Shown piece after piece: positions 7,043 to 15,570 of a DNA stretch of 24,340 nucleotides (position 1 is its first letter; each line of letters begins with the position of its first letter). The translations under genes were made by a program, and so were the position numbers. Under the pieces are notes generated by a model. The model was given only the letters and a program-made list of their open reading frames with translations, was not told where the DNA came from and did not search any database. The DNA is from an uncultured Lachnospiraceae bacterium (GTDB taxonomy: Bacteria; Bacillota; Clostridia; Lachnospirales; Lachnospiraceae): NCBI GenBank assembly GCA_900539175.1, contig UQAW01000061.1, positions 1 through 24,340 of the forward strand. The letters are read 5' to 3'.

Positions 7043-7071
7043 ATTGTAGGTATTGTTCTTTTCATATTCAA
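7043..7071 (-). promoter_or_regulatory. Candidate sigma-A promoter of the kinase-transporter operon
   Basis: On the minus strand, TTGAAT (7066-7071) and TACAAT (7043-7048) are separated by 17 bases. It reads leftward through repeat copy C into the kinase gene. It would have been the promoter of any regulator gene formerly at this site. Confidence 0.5.
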
Positions 7072-7106
7072 CATATCGGATTCTTTTATGTGTCTTTGCT
7101 GTCGAC

Positions 7107-7173
7107 AAAAAAGCCAGGAACCAAAATCCGGAAAACTTGATTTTGTTTTCCGAATTTCGATTCCTGGCTTTTT
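7107..7173 (-). terminator. Terminator of glyS
   Basis: Long inverted repeat with outer arms AAAAAGCCAGGAA/TTCCTGGCTTTTT and inner arms GGAAAAC/GTTTTCC. On the minus strand it ends in a T run about 50-110 bases after the glyS stop. A and T runs on both sides could make it bidirectional, but only glyS needs it here. Confidence 0.85.
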
Positions 7174-7219
7174 GCCCCTACGCACTTTTATCCAAACGGC
7201 AAAGTCGTAAAATCACTGC

Positions 7220-8617
7220 TTAATATTCAAATTTCTCTGCAAAATAAGCCGGCAGATTCTCAATTTTGATTCTCTCCTGCTCCATTGTATCACGGTCACG
7301 TACAGTTACTGCCCCATCGTTCTCAGACTCAAAATCATAAGTGATACAGAACGGTGTACCGATTTCATCCTGACGGCGATAACGTTTACCGATATTTCCA
7401 CGATCATCAAATTCACAGTTATAAGCCTTTGACAATTCCAGGAAGATCTTCTCTGCGCCCTCATTTAATTTTTTAGACAACGGAAGGACACCAATCTTAA
7501 CAGGCGCCAGTGCCGGATGGAAATGCATCACTGTACGAACATCATTCTTCTCCGCATCCAGAACTTCTTCATCATATGCGCTGCACAGGAATGCCAGCAC
7601 CATACGATCCGCACCAAGAGACGGCTCAATCACATACGGAACGTATTTCTCATTCTTCGTATCATCAAAGTAAGACATATCCTGTCCGGACAAATTCTGA
7701 TGCTGCGTCAGGTCATAATCTGTACGGTCAGCGATTCCCCACAACTCGCCCCATCCAAACGGGAATAAAAATTCCACATCTGTTGTAGCCTTGCTGTAGA
7801 AACATAATTCCTCCGGTGAATGATCACGGTAACGCACTTCTTCCTCACTCAGCCCCAAACCGTGCAGCCAATCCAGACAGAACTGCTTCCAATATGCAAA
7901 CCACTCCAAATCCGTACCAGGCTCACAGAAGAATTCCAGTTCCATCTGCTCAAACTCACGGGTACGGAATGTAAAGTTGCCAGGTGTAATCTCGTTACGG
8001 AAAGACTTTCCAACCTGACCAATTCCGAACGGGATCTTCTTTCTGGAAGTTCTCTGTACATTTTTAAAGTTTACAAAAATACCCTGTGCGGTTTCCGGAC
8101 GCAGATATACGGTATTTTTTGCATCTTCCGTAACGCCCTGAAAGGTCTTGAACATCAGATTAAACTGACGGATATCGGTAAAATTATGCTTTCCGCAGGT
8201 CGGACATGGAATCTGGTTTTCTTCGATGAAATTCTTCATCGCTTCCTGCGTCCAGGAATCCACGCTTCCTCCCTGAATCTCCAGATTATTTTCTGCACAG
8301 TAATCTTCGATAATCTTATCTGCACGGAAACGTTCATGGCACTCTTTACAGTCCATAAGCGGATCGGAAAATCCGCCAAGATGTCCGGAAGCTACCCAGG
8401 TCTGCGGATTCATCAGAATTGCACAGTCCACACCCACGTTATATGGGTTTTCCATAATGAATTTCTTCCACCATGCTTTCTTAACATTATTTTTCAATTC
8501 TACACCCAACGGGCCGTAATCCCAGGTGTTTGCAAGACCGCCATAGATCTCGGAACCCGGATATACAAATCCTCTTGACTTTGCAAGGGCAACAATCTTA
8601 TCCATTGTCTTTTCCAT
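7220..8617 (-). CDS. glyS: Glycine--tRNA ligase, single-chain class II type
   Basis: A 465-residue enzyme that charges tRNA-Gly. It is the homodimeric type (also called glyQS), not the alpha2beta2 type. The N-terminus shows GFVYPGSEIYGG and WDYGPLGVELKNN. Two Cys pairs (CKECHERF and CPTCGKHNF) look like a zinc-binding insertion. Class II motif 2 is FRNEITPGNFTFRTREFEQME, discussed as FRNE through REFEQ, and motif 3 includes SLGADRMVLAFL. The ATG at 8617 has AAGGAG 8 bases upstream. It starts 15 bases after a lipoprotein gene, so the two share a transcript, possibly starting at purA. A tRNA-Gly(GCC) gene lies about 9 kb away on the same strand. No T-box leader is visible upstream. Confidence 0.97.
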   Translation of the reverse strand: MEKTMDKIVALAKSRGFVYPGSEIYGGLANTWDYGPLGVELKNNVKKAWWKKFIMENPYNVGVDCAILMNPQTWVASGHLGGFSDPLMDCKECHERFRADKIIEDYCAENNLEIQGGSVDSWTQEAMKNFIEENQIPCPTCGKHNFTDIRQFNLMFKTFQGVTEDAKNTVYLRPETAQGIFVNFKNVQRTSRKKIPFGIGQVGKSFRNEITPGNFTFRTREFEQMELEFFCEPGTDLEWFAYWKQFCLDWLHGLGLSEEEVRYRDHSPEELCFYSKATTDVEFLFPFGWGELWGIADRTDYDLTQHQNLSGQDMSYFDDTKNEKYVPYVIEPSLGADRMVLAFLCSAYDEEVLDAEKNDVRTVMHFHPALAPVKIGVLPLSKKLNEGAEKIFLELSKAYNCEFDDRGNIGKRYRRQDEIGTPFCITYDFESENDGAVTVRDRDTMEQERIKIENLPAYFAEKFEY

Positions 8618-8632
8618 TTTTATGTCTCCTTC

Positions 8633-9253
8633 TTACTTATATATGAGATAGACCGGGGAACTGATTGTGATGCTCTGACCATTCCCATCTTCTGCTGCAA
8701 TCTTCGCTTTTCCCTTTCCGGTAATTTCCGCATTGGTACTGGTATAAAGGAGCGTCCCCTCCACCAGTACCTGAACCGGCTCTTCCAGAATTACCACATG
8801 CCACGCATCATCATTGGCAAGAATTGTGGAAGCTGCTGCCGACTCTCCATTGTTATCCTGAAACTCTGCGTTAAAATCGTATCCGGCATTTTCAGCTTCT
8901 TTTACCGTACCCACAAAACATCTGGTCTTATGATAATCCGCATAATCGGTATAAGACGTGTATGCAATCTCTATCCGCGTCATCCCATCTTTGATTTCAC
9001 AGGATGTCAGCTCCACGTTCTGCGTTTTTGCGTTCTGGTTAAATGCTTTGATGTCCGCGTCCACAAAAGACTGCAGTTCTTCGACCCCATAGGACTCCCC
9101 CTCCGCCGATTCCATGATAACTTCTGTCACCGCTCCCTTTTTGCCTACTGAAATTGTAGTTTCTTTCACATCATCCAGTTTATTACATCCCACAAGCAAT
9201 ACAGATCCGAGAACCAGAAAAAGCATCAGGCAGACATTCCTACATCTCTTCAT
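8633..9253 (-). CDS. Putative lipoprotein of unknown function
   Basis: A 206-residue protein with a lipoprotein signal. A charged start (MKRCRNVC), a hydrophobic core and the lipobox LLVGC give Cys23 as the probable lipidated residue, so it should be anchored outside the membrane. The remainder is soluble and strand-rich, ending in ISSPVYLIYK. It has a segment TSCEIKDGMTRIEIAYTSY followed by a FVGTVKEAENAGYDF stretch. I recognise no named domain. The ATG at 9253 has GGAGG 5 bases upstream; the in-frame ATG at 9283 falls inside the intergenic hairpin and has no such site. It lies between purA and glyS in the same direction, 15 bases before glyS. Confidence 0.8.
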   Translation of the reverse strand: MKRCRNVCLMLFLVLGSVLLVGCNKLDDVKETTISVGKKGAVTEVIMESAEGESYGVEELQSFVDADIKAFNQNAKTQNVELTSCEIKDGMTRIEIAYTSYTDYADYHKTRCFVGTVKEAENAGYDFNAEFQDNNGESAAASTILANDDAWHVVILEEPVQVLVEGTLLYTSTNAEITGKGKAKIAAEDGNGQSITISSPVYLIYK

Positions 9254-9268
9254 GTAATCCTCCACTAT

Positions 9269-9300
9269 GGAGTCATCCGTCAAAACCGGATTCTGACTCC
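9269..9300 (-). other. Intergenic stem-loop between purA and the lipoprotein gene
   Basis: GGAGTCA (9269-9275) pairs with TGACTCC (9294-9300), and TCCG (9276) with CGGA (9287), with a 3-base bulge and a 7-base loop. No T run follows on the minus strand. It is more likely an mRNA stability or attenuation hairpin than a full terminator, leaving room for purA-lipoprotein-glyS read-through. Confidence 0.55.
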
Positions 9301-9307
9301 TGAATCA

Positions 9308-10591
9308 TTATTTTTCACGATAAATAATGTCATTTCTTCCCGGACCATTGGAAATCATCGTAATCGGGAAGCCCAGCTTCTCTTCGATAAATTCCACATA
9401 TTTGCGGCAGTTCTCAGGTAATTCCTCATAGGTCTTAATTCCCCGGATATCACACTTCCATCCCGGAAGTGTTTCCAGAACCGGTTTTGCCTTTTCCAAT
9501 TTACTGGTGGTCGGGAATTCTGTTGTAATTTCACCGTCAATTTCATAAGCTACGCAAACCGGAATTTCATCCAGATATCCCAGCACATCCAGAACGGTAA
9601 ATGCCACATCGGTCGTTCCCTGCAGTCTGCAGCCATACTTGGATGCCACACAGTCATACCATCCCATACGTCTCGGACGACCTGTGGTCGCACCGTATTC
9701 CCCGCCGTCTCCGCCGCGTCTTCTCAACTCATCTGCCTCTTCTCCGAAGATCTCGGATACAAATGCTCCTGCTCCTACAGCACTGGAATATGCCTTGCTT
9801 ACGGTTACAACCTTTTTAATCTCATATGGAGGAACGCCTGCTCCGATTGCACCGTATGCTGCCAATGTGGAAGAAGAGGTTACCATCGGATAAATTCCAT
9901 GATCCGGATCTTTCAGGGTTCCCAGCTGGCCCTCCAGCAAAATCTCTTTTCCTTCCTGAATCGCATTCCATAAGTACAAAGAGGTATCACATACAAATGG
10001 CTCAACCATCTTCTTATATTCCATCAGTTCTGCAAAGATTCCTTCCGGATTCAATGCCGGTTTCTGATACAGATGCTCTAAAAGTACATTCTTTACTGCA
10101 CATACACTTTTAATCTTCTCCAGCAATGCATCCGCATCACCAAACAGCTCATGCACCTGGAAACCGGTTTTTGCATATTTATCTGAATAAAACGGCGCGA
10201 TACCGGACTTTGTGGAACCAAAAGATTTCCCGGCAAGACGTTCTTCTTCATATTGATCAAATAAAATATGATAAGGCATCACCATCTGTGCACGGTCGGA
10301 AATCAACAGCTTCGGCATCGGCACACCCTTTGATACTACTTCCTGAAGTTCATTGAACAAAACAGGGATGTTCAGTGCAACGCCATTTCCGATAATGCTG
10401 GTGGTATGGTTATAGAATACACCGGATGGTAATGTGTGCAGTGCAAATTTGCCATAATCATTTACAATTGTGTGTCCGGCATTTGCCCCGCCCTGAAAGC
10501 GGACGATAATATCTGCTTCTTTTGCCAGCATGTCAGTAATCTTACCCTTGCCTTCGTCTCCCCAGTTTGCTCCTACAACTGCCTTAATCAT
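9308..10591 (-). CDS. purA: Adenylosuccinate synthetase
   Basis: A 427-residue enzyme that joins IMP and aspartate using GTP to make adenylosuccinate, the first committed step to AMP. Diagnostic motifs are GANWGDEGKGK at the N-terminus with the catalytic Asp, GGANAGHTIV, the GSTKSGIAP region, the KVVTVSKAYSSAVGAGAF segment, and GATTGRPRRMGWYD near the C-terminal third. Length matches the bacterial family. The ATG follows AGGAGG by 7 bases, and a good promoter lies about 60 bases upstream. PurB, which uses the product, is the next gene upstream on the same strand but belongs to a separate unit, because a terminator lies between them. Confidence 0.98.
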   Translation of the reverse strand: MIKAVVGANWGDEGKGKITDMLAKEADIIVRFQGGANAGHTIVNDYGKFALHTLPSGVFYNHTTSIIGNGVALNIPVLFNELQEVVSKGVPMPKLLISDRAQMVMPYHILFDQYEEERLAGKSFGSTKSGIAPFYSDKYAKTGFQVHELFGDADALLEKIKSVCAVKNVLLEHLYQKPALNPEGIFAELMEYKKMVEPFVCDTSLYLWNAIQEGKEILLEGQLGTLKDPDHGIYPMVTSSSTLAAYGAIGAGVPPYEIKKVVTVSKAYSSAVGAGAFVSEIFGEEADELRRRGGDGGEYGATTGRPRRMGWYDCVASKYGCRLQGTTDVAFTVLDVLGYLDEIPVCVAYEIDGEITTEFPTTSKLEKAKPVLETLPGWKCDIRGIKTYEELPENCRKYVEFIEEKLGFPITMISNGPGRNDIIYREK

Positions 10592-10649
10592 ATGAAATCC
10601 TCCTAAATAGCTACTCTTGTCTGATGTCAGGCCCTACACCTGCATTCTT

Positions 10650-10678
10650 AGTATACAACATTTTGTGCATAAGTAAAA
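10650..10678 (-). promoter_or_regulatory. Sigma-A promoter of purA
   Basis: TTTTAC (10673-10678) and TATACT (10650-10655) with a 17-base spacer, followed by an untranslated leader of about 50 bases. The rest of the 253-base gap holds an AT-rich tract and the purB terminator. I see no purine-riboswitch pairing or PurR box that I can defend. Confidence 0.7.
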
Positions 10679-10775
10679 CTTATTATTACTAATAAAGCTT
10701 TCTTATTTTATTAAATCTGGTTATAAATCGTGCGCCGAATTTCTCCGGCAAACAGTTCCGACTATACGCACAAAC

Positions 10776-10806
10776 GGGGTGATGCCAACTTTTATGGCAT
10801 CGCCCC
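10776..10806 (-). terminator. Terminator hairpin downstream of purB
   Basis: GGGGTGATGCCA (10776-10787) pairs with TGGCATCGCCCC (10795-10806), one mismatch, 7-base loop. The minus-strand tail is only GTTTG, so the hairpin is strong but the T run is poor. Confidence 0.7.
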
Positions 10807-10844
10807 TCTTAACATGATGAAAAAACACATGCTTCTGTGATTTC

Positions 10845-12281
10845 TTAAACGTTAATCTCCGCTTTCATACCCAACAATTCTTTATTCTTGTCAAGCAGAG
10901 GACGAATCACTTTTTTCAGGAATCCATCTACCTGCACCGCAGAACGTCCCACATATTTGGTCGGGTCCATGGTTTTCTCCAGATCTTCTCTGGACAGGTT
11001 GAACATCGGATCTTCTGCAATCAGATCCAGAAGATCGTTGTCACGTCCTTCTTCTTTCACATGCTTTCCTGCAATCATAGAAAGTTCCCGGATACGCTCA
11101 TGCAATTCCTGACGGTCACCGCCCGCTTTCACCGCATCCATCATAATGTTCTCAGTTGCCATAAACGGCAGTTCGGACATCAGACGCTTCTCGATTACCT
11201 TTGGATATACTACCAGACCGTCAACCACGTTCAGGCACAGATCCAGGATACCGTCGATCGCCAGAAATCCTTCCGGTACACTGAGACGCTTATTTGCAGA
11301 ATCATCCAGCGTTCTCTCAAACCACTGCGTTGCGGAAGTGATTGCCGGATTCAACGCATCAATCATAACATAACGGGACAGGGATGCAATACGCTCACTC
11401 CGCATCGGATTCCGCTTATATGCCATAGCAGAAGAACCGATCTGCCCTTTCTCGAATGGCTCCTCCACCTCTTTTAAGTGCTGAAGCAGACGGATGTCAT
11501 TGGAAAACTTATGTGCACTTGCCGCAATGCCTGCAAGCACATTCAGCACTCTGGTATCCACTTTTCTGGAATAGGTCTGGCCGGATACCGGATAGCAGGA
11601 CTTGAATCCCATCTTCTCGGCAATCATCGGGTCAATCTTGTCGATCGTCTCCTGATCCCCGTCAAAGAGTTCCAGGAAGCTTGCCTGTGTACCTGTCGTT
11701 CCCTTACTTCCCAAAAGCTTCAGGGTACTCTGCACATATTCCAGATCTTCCAGATCCATGGCAAACTCCTGCATCCAAAGAGTGGCACGTTTTCCCACGG
11801 TTGTCGGCTGTGCCGGCTGGAAATGGGTAAATGCCAGAGTCGGCTGTGCCTTATATTCTTCTGCGAACTTTGCCAGCTCTGCAATCACATTTACCAGTTT
11901 TTTCTTCACAAGCTTCAGGGCTTCATTCATCACGATAATATCGGTATTATCACCTACATAACAGCTTGTGGCTCCCAGATGGATGATTCCCTTTGCTTTC
12001 GGACACTGTACACCGTAAGCATACACATGGGACATAACATCATGACGGCACTCCTTCTCACGGGCTTTTGCCACGTCATAATTGATGTCCTCCTGAAACT
12101 CTTTCAATTCATCAATCTGTTCCTGGGTAATCGGCAGTCCCAGTTCTTTCTCTGTCTCTGCCAGAGCTATCCATAGTTTTCTCCATGTTTTGAACTTCAT
12201 ATCCTGAGAGAATACATACTGCATCTCCTTGCTGGCATAACGTTCGGACAATGGACTTGTATATCTGTCAGTTTGACTCAT
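10845..12281 (-). CDS. purB: Adenylosuccinate lyase, vertebrate-like class
   Basis: A 478-residue member of the fumarase/aspartase superfamily. It removes fumarate from SAICAR and from adenylosuccinate, so it acts twice in purine synthesis. Marks include HDVMSHVYAYG, IIHLGATSCYVGDNTD, THFQPAQPTTVGKR and the signature loop GSSAMAYKRNPMRSER. The tyrosine form of the loop (SSAMxYKRNP) resembles animal ADSL rather than the SSxMPHKRNP of Bacillus-type PurB. Here the usual Pro before Tyr is Ala. The ATG at 12281 has AAGGAGAG immediately upstream, overlapping the purC stop region, so purC-purB is a coupled operon. An in-frame ATG at 12299 lies inside purC and lacks a ribosome site. Confidence 0.97.
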   Translation of the reverse strand: MSQTDRYTSPLSERYASKEMQYVFSQDMKFKTWRKLWIALAETEKELGLPITQEQIDELKEFQEDINYDVAKAREKECRHDVMSHVYAYGVQCPKAKGIIHLGATSCYVGDNTDIIVMNEALKLVKKKLVNVIAELAKFAEEYKAQPTLAFTHFQPAQPTTVGKRATLWMQEFAMDLEDLEYVQSTLKLLGSKGTTGTQASFLELFDGDQETIDKIDPMIAEKMGFKSCYPVSGQTYSRKVDTRVLNVLAGIAASAHKFSNDIRLLQHLKEVEEPFEKGQIGSSAMAYKRNPMRSERIASLSRYVMIDALNPAITSATQWFERTLDDSANKRLSVPEGFLAIDGILDLCLNVVDGLVVYPKVIEKRLMSELPFMATENIMMDAVKAGGDRQELHERIRELSMIAGKHVKEEGRDNDLLDLIAEDPMFNLSREDLEKTMDPTKYVGRSAVQVDGFLKKVIRPLLDKNKELLGMKAEINV

Positions 12282-12291
12282 CTCTCTCTCC

Positions 12292-13002
12292 TTATGCAAG
12301 ACCTAAGCGTTTGAATACTTCGTTGTAGGCTTCTTCTACATTACCCATATCTCTGCGGAAACGGTCTTTATCCAGTTTTTCGTTGGTCTCAACATCCCAC
12401 AGACGGCAGGTGTCCGGTGAAACTTCATCAGCCAGGATGATTGTTCCATCCGCCAGACGGCCGAACTCAATCTTGAAGTCGATCAGCTTCATGCCGGCAT
12501 TCAGGAAATATCCCTTTAAATACTCGTTGATCTTTCTTGTATATGTTTTAATTGTATCAATCTCTTCCTGCGTAGCCAGTCCGAGAGCCAGGGCATAATC
12601 GTCATTGATGAATGGGTCGCCCAGATCGTCATTTTTATAGCTGAACTCCAGAATCGGGCAGAGCAGTTCGGTTCCTTCTGCAACTCCCATTCTCTTGGAG
12701 AAACTTCCTGCTGCCACGTTACGAACGATTACTTCCAGCGGAACAATACTTACTTTTTTAACTGCGGTCTCACGGTCGCTTAATTCCTCTACCAGATGTG
12801 TCGGAACTCCTTCTTTTTCAAGCATGCTGAAAACATAATTCGTCATACGGTTATTGATTACGCCTTTACCTACGATGGTTCCCTTTTTTTCTCCATTAAA
12901 TGCGGTAGCATCATCTTTGTAATCTACGATTACTACTGCCGGATCTTCGGTTGCAAATACCTTTTTTGCTTTTCCTTCGTAAAGCTGTTCTCTTTTTTCC
13001 AT
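12292..13002 (-). CDS. purC: SAICAR synthetase
   Basis: A 236-residue phosphoribosylaminoimidazole-succinocarboxamide synthase. It couples CAIR to aspartate with ATP, just before the PurB step encoded next door. Motifs are LYEGKAKKVF at the N-terminus, KDDATAFNG, EVIVRNVAAGSFSKR, INDDYA, LIDFKIEFGR and DEVSPDTCRLWD. The ATG at 13002 has an AAAGGTG site 8 bases upstream and gives the usual family length; the in-frame ATG at 13068 lies on top of the promoter. The gene ends 10 bases before purB. Other purine genes such as purEFDHL are not in this window. Confidence 0.97.
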   Translation of the reverse strand: MEKREQLYEGKAKKVFATEDPAVVIVDYKDDATAFNGEKKGTIVGKGVINNRMTNYVFSMLEKEGVPTHLVEELSDRETAVKKVSIVPLEVIVRNVAAGSFSKRMGVAEGTELLCPILEFSYKNDDLGDPFINDDYALALGLATQEEIDTIKTYTRKINEYLKGYFLNAGMKLIDFKIEFGRLADGTIILADEVSPDTCRLWDVETNEKLDKDRFRRDMGNVEEAYNEVFKRLGLA

Positions 13003-13037
13003 GAGTTTGACACCTTTCTTCTCTCTTGATTGTAATG

Positions 13038-13055
13038 GGCAGTTATAAAACTGCC
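13038..13055. other. Leader hairpin of purC
   Basis: GGCAGTT (13038-13044) pairs perfectly with AACTGCC (13049-13055) around ATAA, between the purC promoter and ribosome site. It could protect the 5' end of the mRNA or be a protein-binding site. It has no T run. Confidence 0.55.
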
Positions 13056-13069
13056 GTATCATAAACATA

Positions 13070-13098
13070 ATTATATTCTAACACTTCTCTAAAAGCAA
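13070..13098 (-). promoter_or_regulatory. Sigma-A promoter of purC-purB
   Basis: TTGCTT (13093-13098) and a consensus TATAAT (13070-13075) with a 17-base spacer. The -35 box lies 4 bases from the stop codon of the upstream transporter ATPase gene. Confidence 0.8.
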
Positions 13099-13101
13099 GC
13101 G

Positions 13102-13863
13102 TTAATCCTGCCGGAATTTTCCCAGAAATGTCTGCATTCTTGCATTTTCTGATGAAAAAACTTCATCCGGAGTCCCCTCTTCCACAATTACCCCTTTTTC
13201 CATAAAGATGATATGATTCGCCACCTTTCTGGCAAATTCCATCTCATGCGTCACAATGACCATGGTCATATGCTCTGCTGCCAGTTCTTTGATGACTTTC
13301 AAAATCTCTCCGGTAAGTTCGGGATCAAGGGCTGAGGTCGGCTCATCAAAATACAGGATTTTGGGATTCATCGCAAGTGCTCTGGCGATTGAAAGCCGCT
13401 GCTGCTGCCCGCCGGATAACTGATACGGATAAGCATCCGCCTTATCCTCCAGTCCCATTTTCCCAAGAAGTTCCATCGCCGTTTTTTTCACTTCTGCCTT
13501 ATCACGCTTCTGCACACTGATAGGGGCATCCATCACATTTTTCAGGACACTGTAATGGGGAAAGAGATTGAAATTCTGAAATACCATACCAAAACAGGAG
13601 CACACCTTCCGTGCCTCCTCACCCTTTGGATAATTCCGCTTTCCGTTCTCATCCACCCAGGCAGCCCGCTTGCCCAGATAACAGATCTCTCCTCCGTCAA
13701 TCTTCTCCAACATGGCGGCACAACGAAGCATCGTGGATTTTCCCGATCCGGAAGGGCCGATAATTGCCAGAACCTCTCCCTCTTCTACGGACAGGGAGAT
13801 ATCATGAATCACCTCAAGCCCGTCAAATTCCTTCTTAATATGTTTCATTTCTAAAAGATTCAT
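13102..13863 (-). CDS. Polar amino-acid ABC transporter, ATP-binding protein
   Basis: A 253-residue ATPase of the GlnQ/ArtP/HisP group. It has Walker A GPSGSGKSTMLRC, Q-loop MVFQNFNLFPHYSVL, signature LSGGQQQRLSIARA, Walker B ILYFDEPTSALDP and switch IVTHEM. The FDEPTSALDPEL form is typical of polar amino-acid uptake systems. It starts at 13863 with TAGGAGG nearby, 11 bases after the permease gene. It powers import by the permease and binding protein encoded just upstream. The exact amino acid cannot be read from this subunit. Confidence 0.94.
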   Translation of the reverse strand: MNLLEMKHIKKEFDGLEVIHDISLSVEEGEVLAIIGPSGSGKSTMLRCAAMLEKIDGGEICYLGKRAAWVDENGKRNYPKGEEARKVCSCFGMVFQNFNLFPHYSVLKNVMDAPISVQKRDKAEVKKTAMELLGKMGLEDKADAYPYQLSGGQQQRLSIARALAMNPKILYFDEPTSALDPELTGEILKVIKELAAEHMTMVIVTHEMEFARKVANHIIFMEKGVIVEEGTPDEVFSSENARMQTFLGKFRQD

Positions 13864-13874
13864 GCAGCTTCCTC

Positions 13875-14522
13875 CTAACGATAATAGTCCAGCTTTTTCT
13901 CAAATCGTTCCATCACCCAAGCCACGATAAAGTTAAATATGTAATAGAAAGCACCCGCAATAAAGAACGGCAACACCGTGGTTTGAGCCGCTGCAATCTG
14001 CTTTGCCACAGCAAACATCTCGATATAAGATACCGAATATACCAAAGAAGTATCCTTTACCAGGGTAATTACTTCATTGGTCACAGAGGGCAGTACAATT
14101 TTTACAACCTGGGGCAGAACAATCTTAAAGAAGGTCTGACTTTTGCTGTAGCCCAGAATCCGTGCAGCCTCATACTGCCCGACCGGAATCGACTCAATTC
14201 CGGAACGGTAAATCTCCGCAAAATAGGCCGCATAATTCAGCGAACATCCCAGAATAATCGCAGTAAATTTATAACCGCCGATATTCATCCCCCACAAATA
14301 GAAGGGGCCAAAATACCAGATCAACAACTGAAGCATCAGCGGAGTTCCCCGCATGATAGAAATATAGATTTTTACCAGCCAACTTACCGGTTTGATGCGG
14401 CTCACCCTGCCAAAATAGACCACCATACCAAGCGGCAGGGAAAACAACAGTGTCAGAACAAAGATCAGACAGGTTTGCCCGAATCCCACCGTCAGCTGCC
14501 GAAACATCACTTCAAAGCTCAT
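13875..14522 (-). CDS. Polar amino-acid ABC transporter, permease
   Basis: A 215-residue His/Glu/Gln/Arg/opine-type permease with five or so TM segments. The characteristic start is MSFEVMFRQLTVGFGQT followed by LIFVLTLLFSLPLG. The EAA loop reads EAARILGYSKSQTFFKIVLPQ, and SLVYSVSYIEMF follows. The ATG at 14522 has GGGAGGAG with 6-base spacing; the upstream in-frame ATG at 14543 lies in the intergenic stem-loop. As only one permease gene is present, the channel is probably a homodimer. Confidence 0.93.
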   Translation of the reverse strand: MSFEVMFRQLTVGFGQTCLIFVLTLLFSLPLGMVVYFGRVSRIKPVSWLVKIYISIMRGTPLMLQLLIWYFGPFYLWGMNIGGYKFTAIILGCSLNYAAYFAEIYRSGIESIPVGQYEAARILGYSKSQTFFKIVLPQVVKIVLPSVTNEVITLVKDTSLVYSVSYIEMFAVAKQIAAAQTTVLPFFIAGAFYYIFNFIVAWVMERFEKKLDYYR

Positions 14523-14548
14523 AGATTCTCCTCCCATACGCAAGGACG

Positions 14549-14572
14549 CCCCCCGGGAATTATCCCGAGGGG
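14549..14572 (-). promoter_or_regulatory. GC-rich stem-loop between SBP and permease genes
   Basis: A 10-bp stem (14549-14558 with 14563-14572, one wobble) around a 4-base loop, with no T run. In binding-protein operons such hairpins usually protect the 3' end of the SBP message and limit read-through, giving more SBP than permease. Function here is inferred from position. Confidence 0.65.
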
Positions 14573-14602
14573 TATACCTCTATTTTATATCCATCCGGCT
14601 TC

Positions 14603-15475
14603 TTATTCCGCCTTCAGTGAAACCATATCTGCAATTTCATACTTCTCTGCCAACGTGTTCACGGTTCCGTCCTCAGCCAGCTTCTTCAGATCTGCGTTCA
14701 CGATATCACACAGTTCCTGATTGCCCAGTTTGAAACCGATTGCATACTGCTCTGTATTCAGAGTCTCATCCAACATCTGAAAGCCTTCCCCTCTGGAATT
14801 CAACTGATATTTCGCAACACCGATATCAATTGCCAATGCATCCAGTGCCCCTGCCTGAAGCTCGGTAAATGCAGTGTTGTAATCAGCAAACTCATTCAGG
14901 GACCCAAAGGTATCTGCAAGCGCTTTCTGTCCGCCTTCTTCCTCACTCTGCAGAAGATCCAAAGCTGCAGAAGCTGCCTGTACACCTACAACTTTTCCCG
15001 CAAGATCGCTCAGTGACTCAATGCCGGAACCTTCAGCCACAACAATCACCTGGCTGTTGTCTACATAGGGAACAGAAAAGGTGTAATCATCTTCGCGGCC
15101 ATTCATAGTGAAACCATTCCAGATACAGTCAATCGAACCGGAATTCAATTCCATATCTTTAGAATCCCAGTTAATCGGTTTCTTCTCAAGCTCCCATCCC
15201 TCAAGGTCACAGACCGCCTGTGCCAGTTCCAGGTCAAATCCTGTATATTCTCCGTTCTCATCCATATAACCATACGGTGGGTATTCCGCATCAAACCCTA
15301 CGGTAAATACGCCGTCTTCCACGCCGGTACCTGCCGCAGAAGTACTGTCAGCAGAACTTCCTGATGATGCAGATGTGCTTTTTCCACTTGTCGCCTGACT
15401 GTCTCCGTTTCCGCAGCCCGCCATAGCGGCTGCCATAACACCTGCCAGAATTACGCTCAAAACTTTCTTCTTCAT
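14603..15475 (-). CDS. Polar amino-acid ABC transporter, substrate-binding lipoprotein
   Basis: A 290-residue lipoprotein. A hydrophobic leader ends in MAGC with Cys21, then comes a Ser/Thr/Gly-rich linker to about residue 52, then a type II periplasmic-binding fold of the family 3 kind. Family marks are FTVGFDAEYPPYGYMDENGEYTG, discussed as FDAEYPPYGY then GFDLELAQAV; DCIWNGFTMNGRED; and the closing Lys-rich ADLKKLAEDGTVNTLAEKY. The ATG follows GGAGGAGG closely, and a strong promoter lies about 100 bases upstream. It captures a polar amino acid or cystine-like ligand outside the cell for the permease encoded next; the ligand is not assignable by eye. Confidence 0.94.
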   Translation of the reverse strand: MKKKVLSVILAGVMAAAMAGCGNGDSQATSGKSTSASSGSSADSTSAAGTGVEDGVFTVGFDAEYPPYGYMDENGEYTGFDLELAQAVCDLEGWELEKKPINWDSKDMELNSGSIDCIWNGFTMNGREDDYTFSVPYVDNSQVIVVAEGSGIESLSDLAGKVVGVQAASAALDLLQSEEEGGQKALADTFGSLNEFADYNTAFTELQAGALDALAIDIGVAKYQLNSRGEGFQMLDETLNTEQYAIGFKLGNQELCDIVNADLKKLAEDGTVNTLAEKYEIADMVSLKAE

Positions 15476-15570
15476 TGCAATCCTCCTCCATAAAGCCCCT
15501 TGGAATATCAGTATTCACTGTTCTTTTACCAATGAGTCACTCTACTACGCTAAACCTTTTCATGAACCTA

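Noticed and set aside
7820..8578. A 252-codon plus-strand frame opposite glyS
   Set aside because: It is the antisense of a well-conserved glyS reading frame, has no ribosome site and no recognisable protein features. The same applies to other long opposite-strand frames here.
8618..8632. T-box leader for glyS
   Set aside because: The gap to the upstream lipoprotein gene is only 15 bases, and no T-box core was seen before the lipoprotein either.
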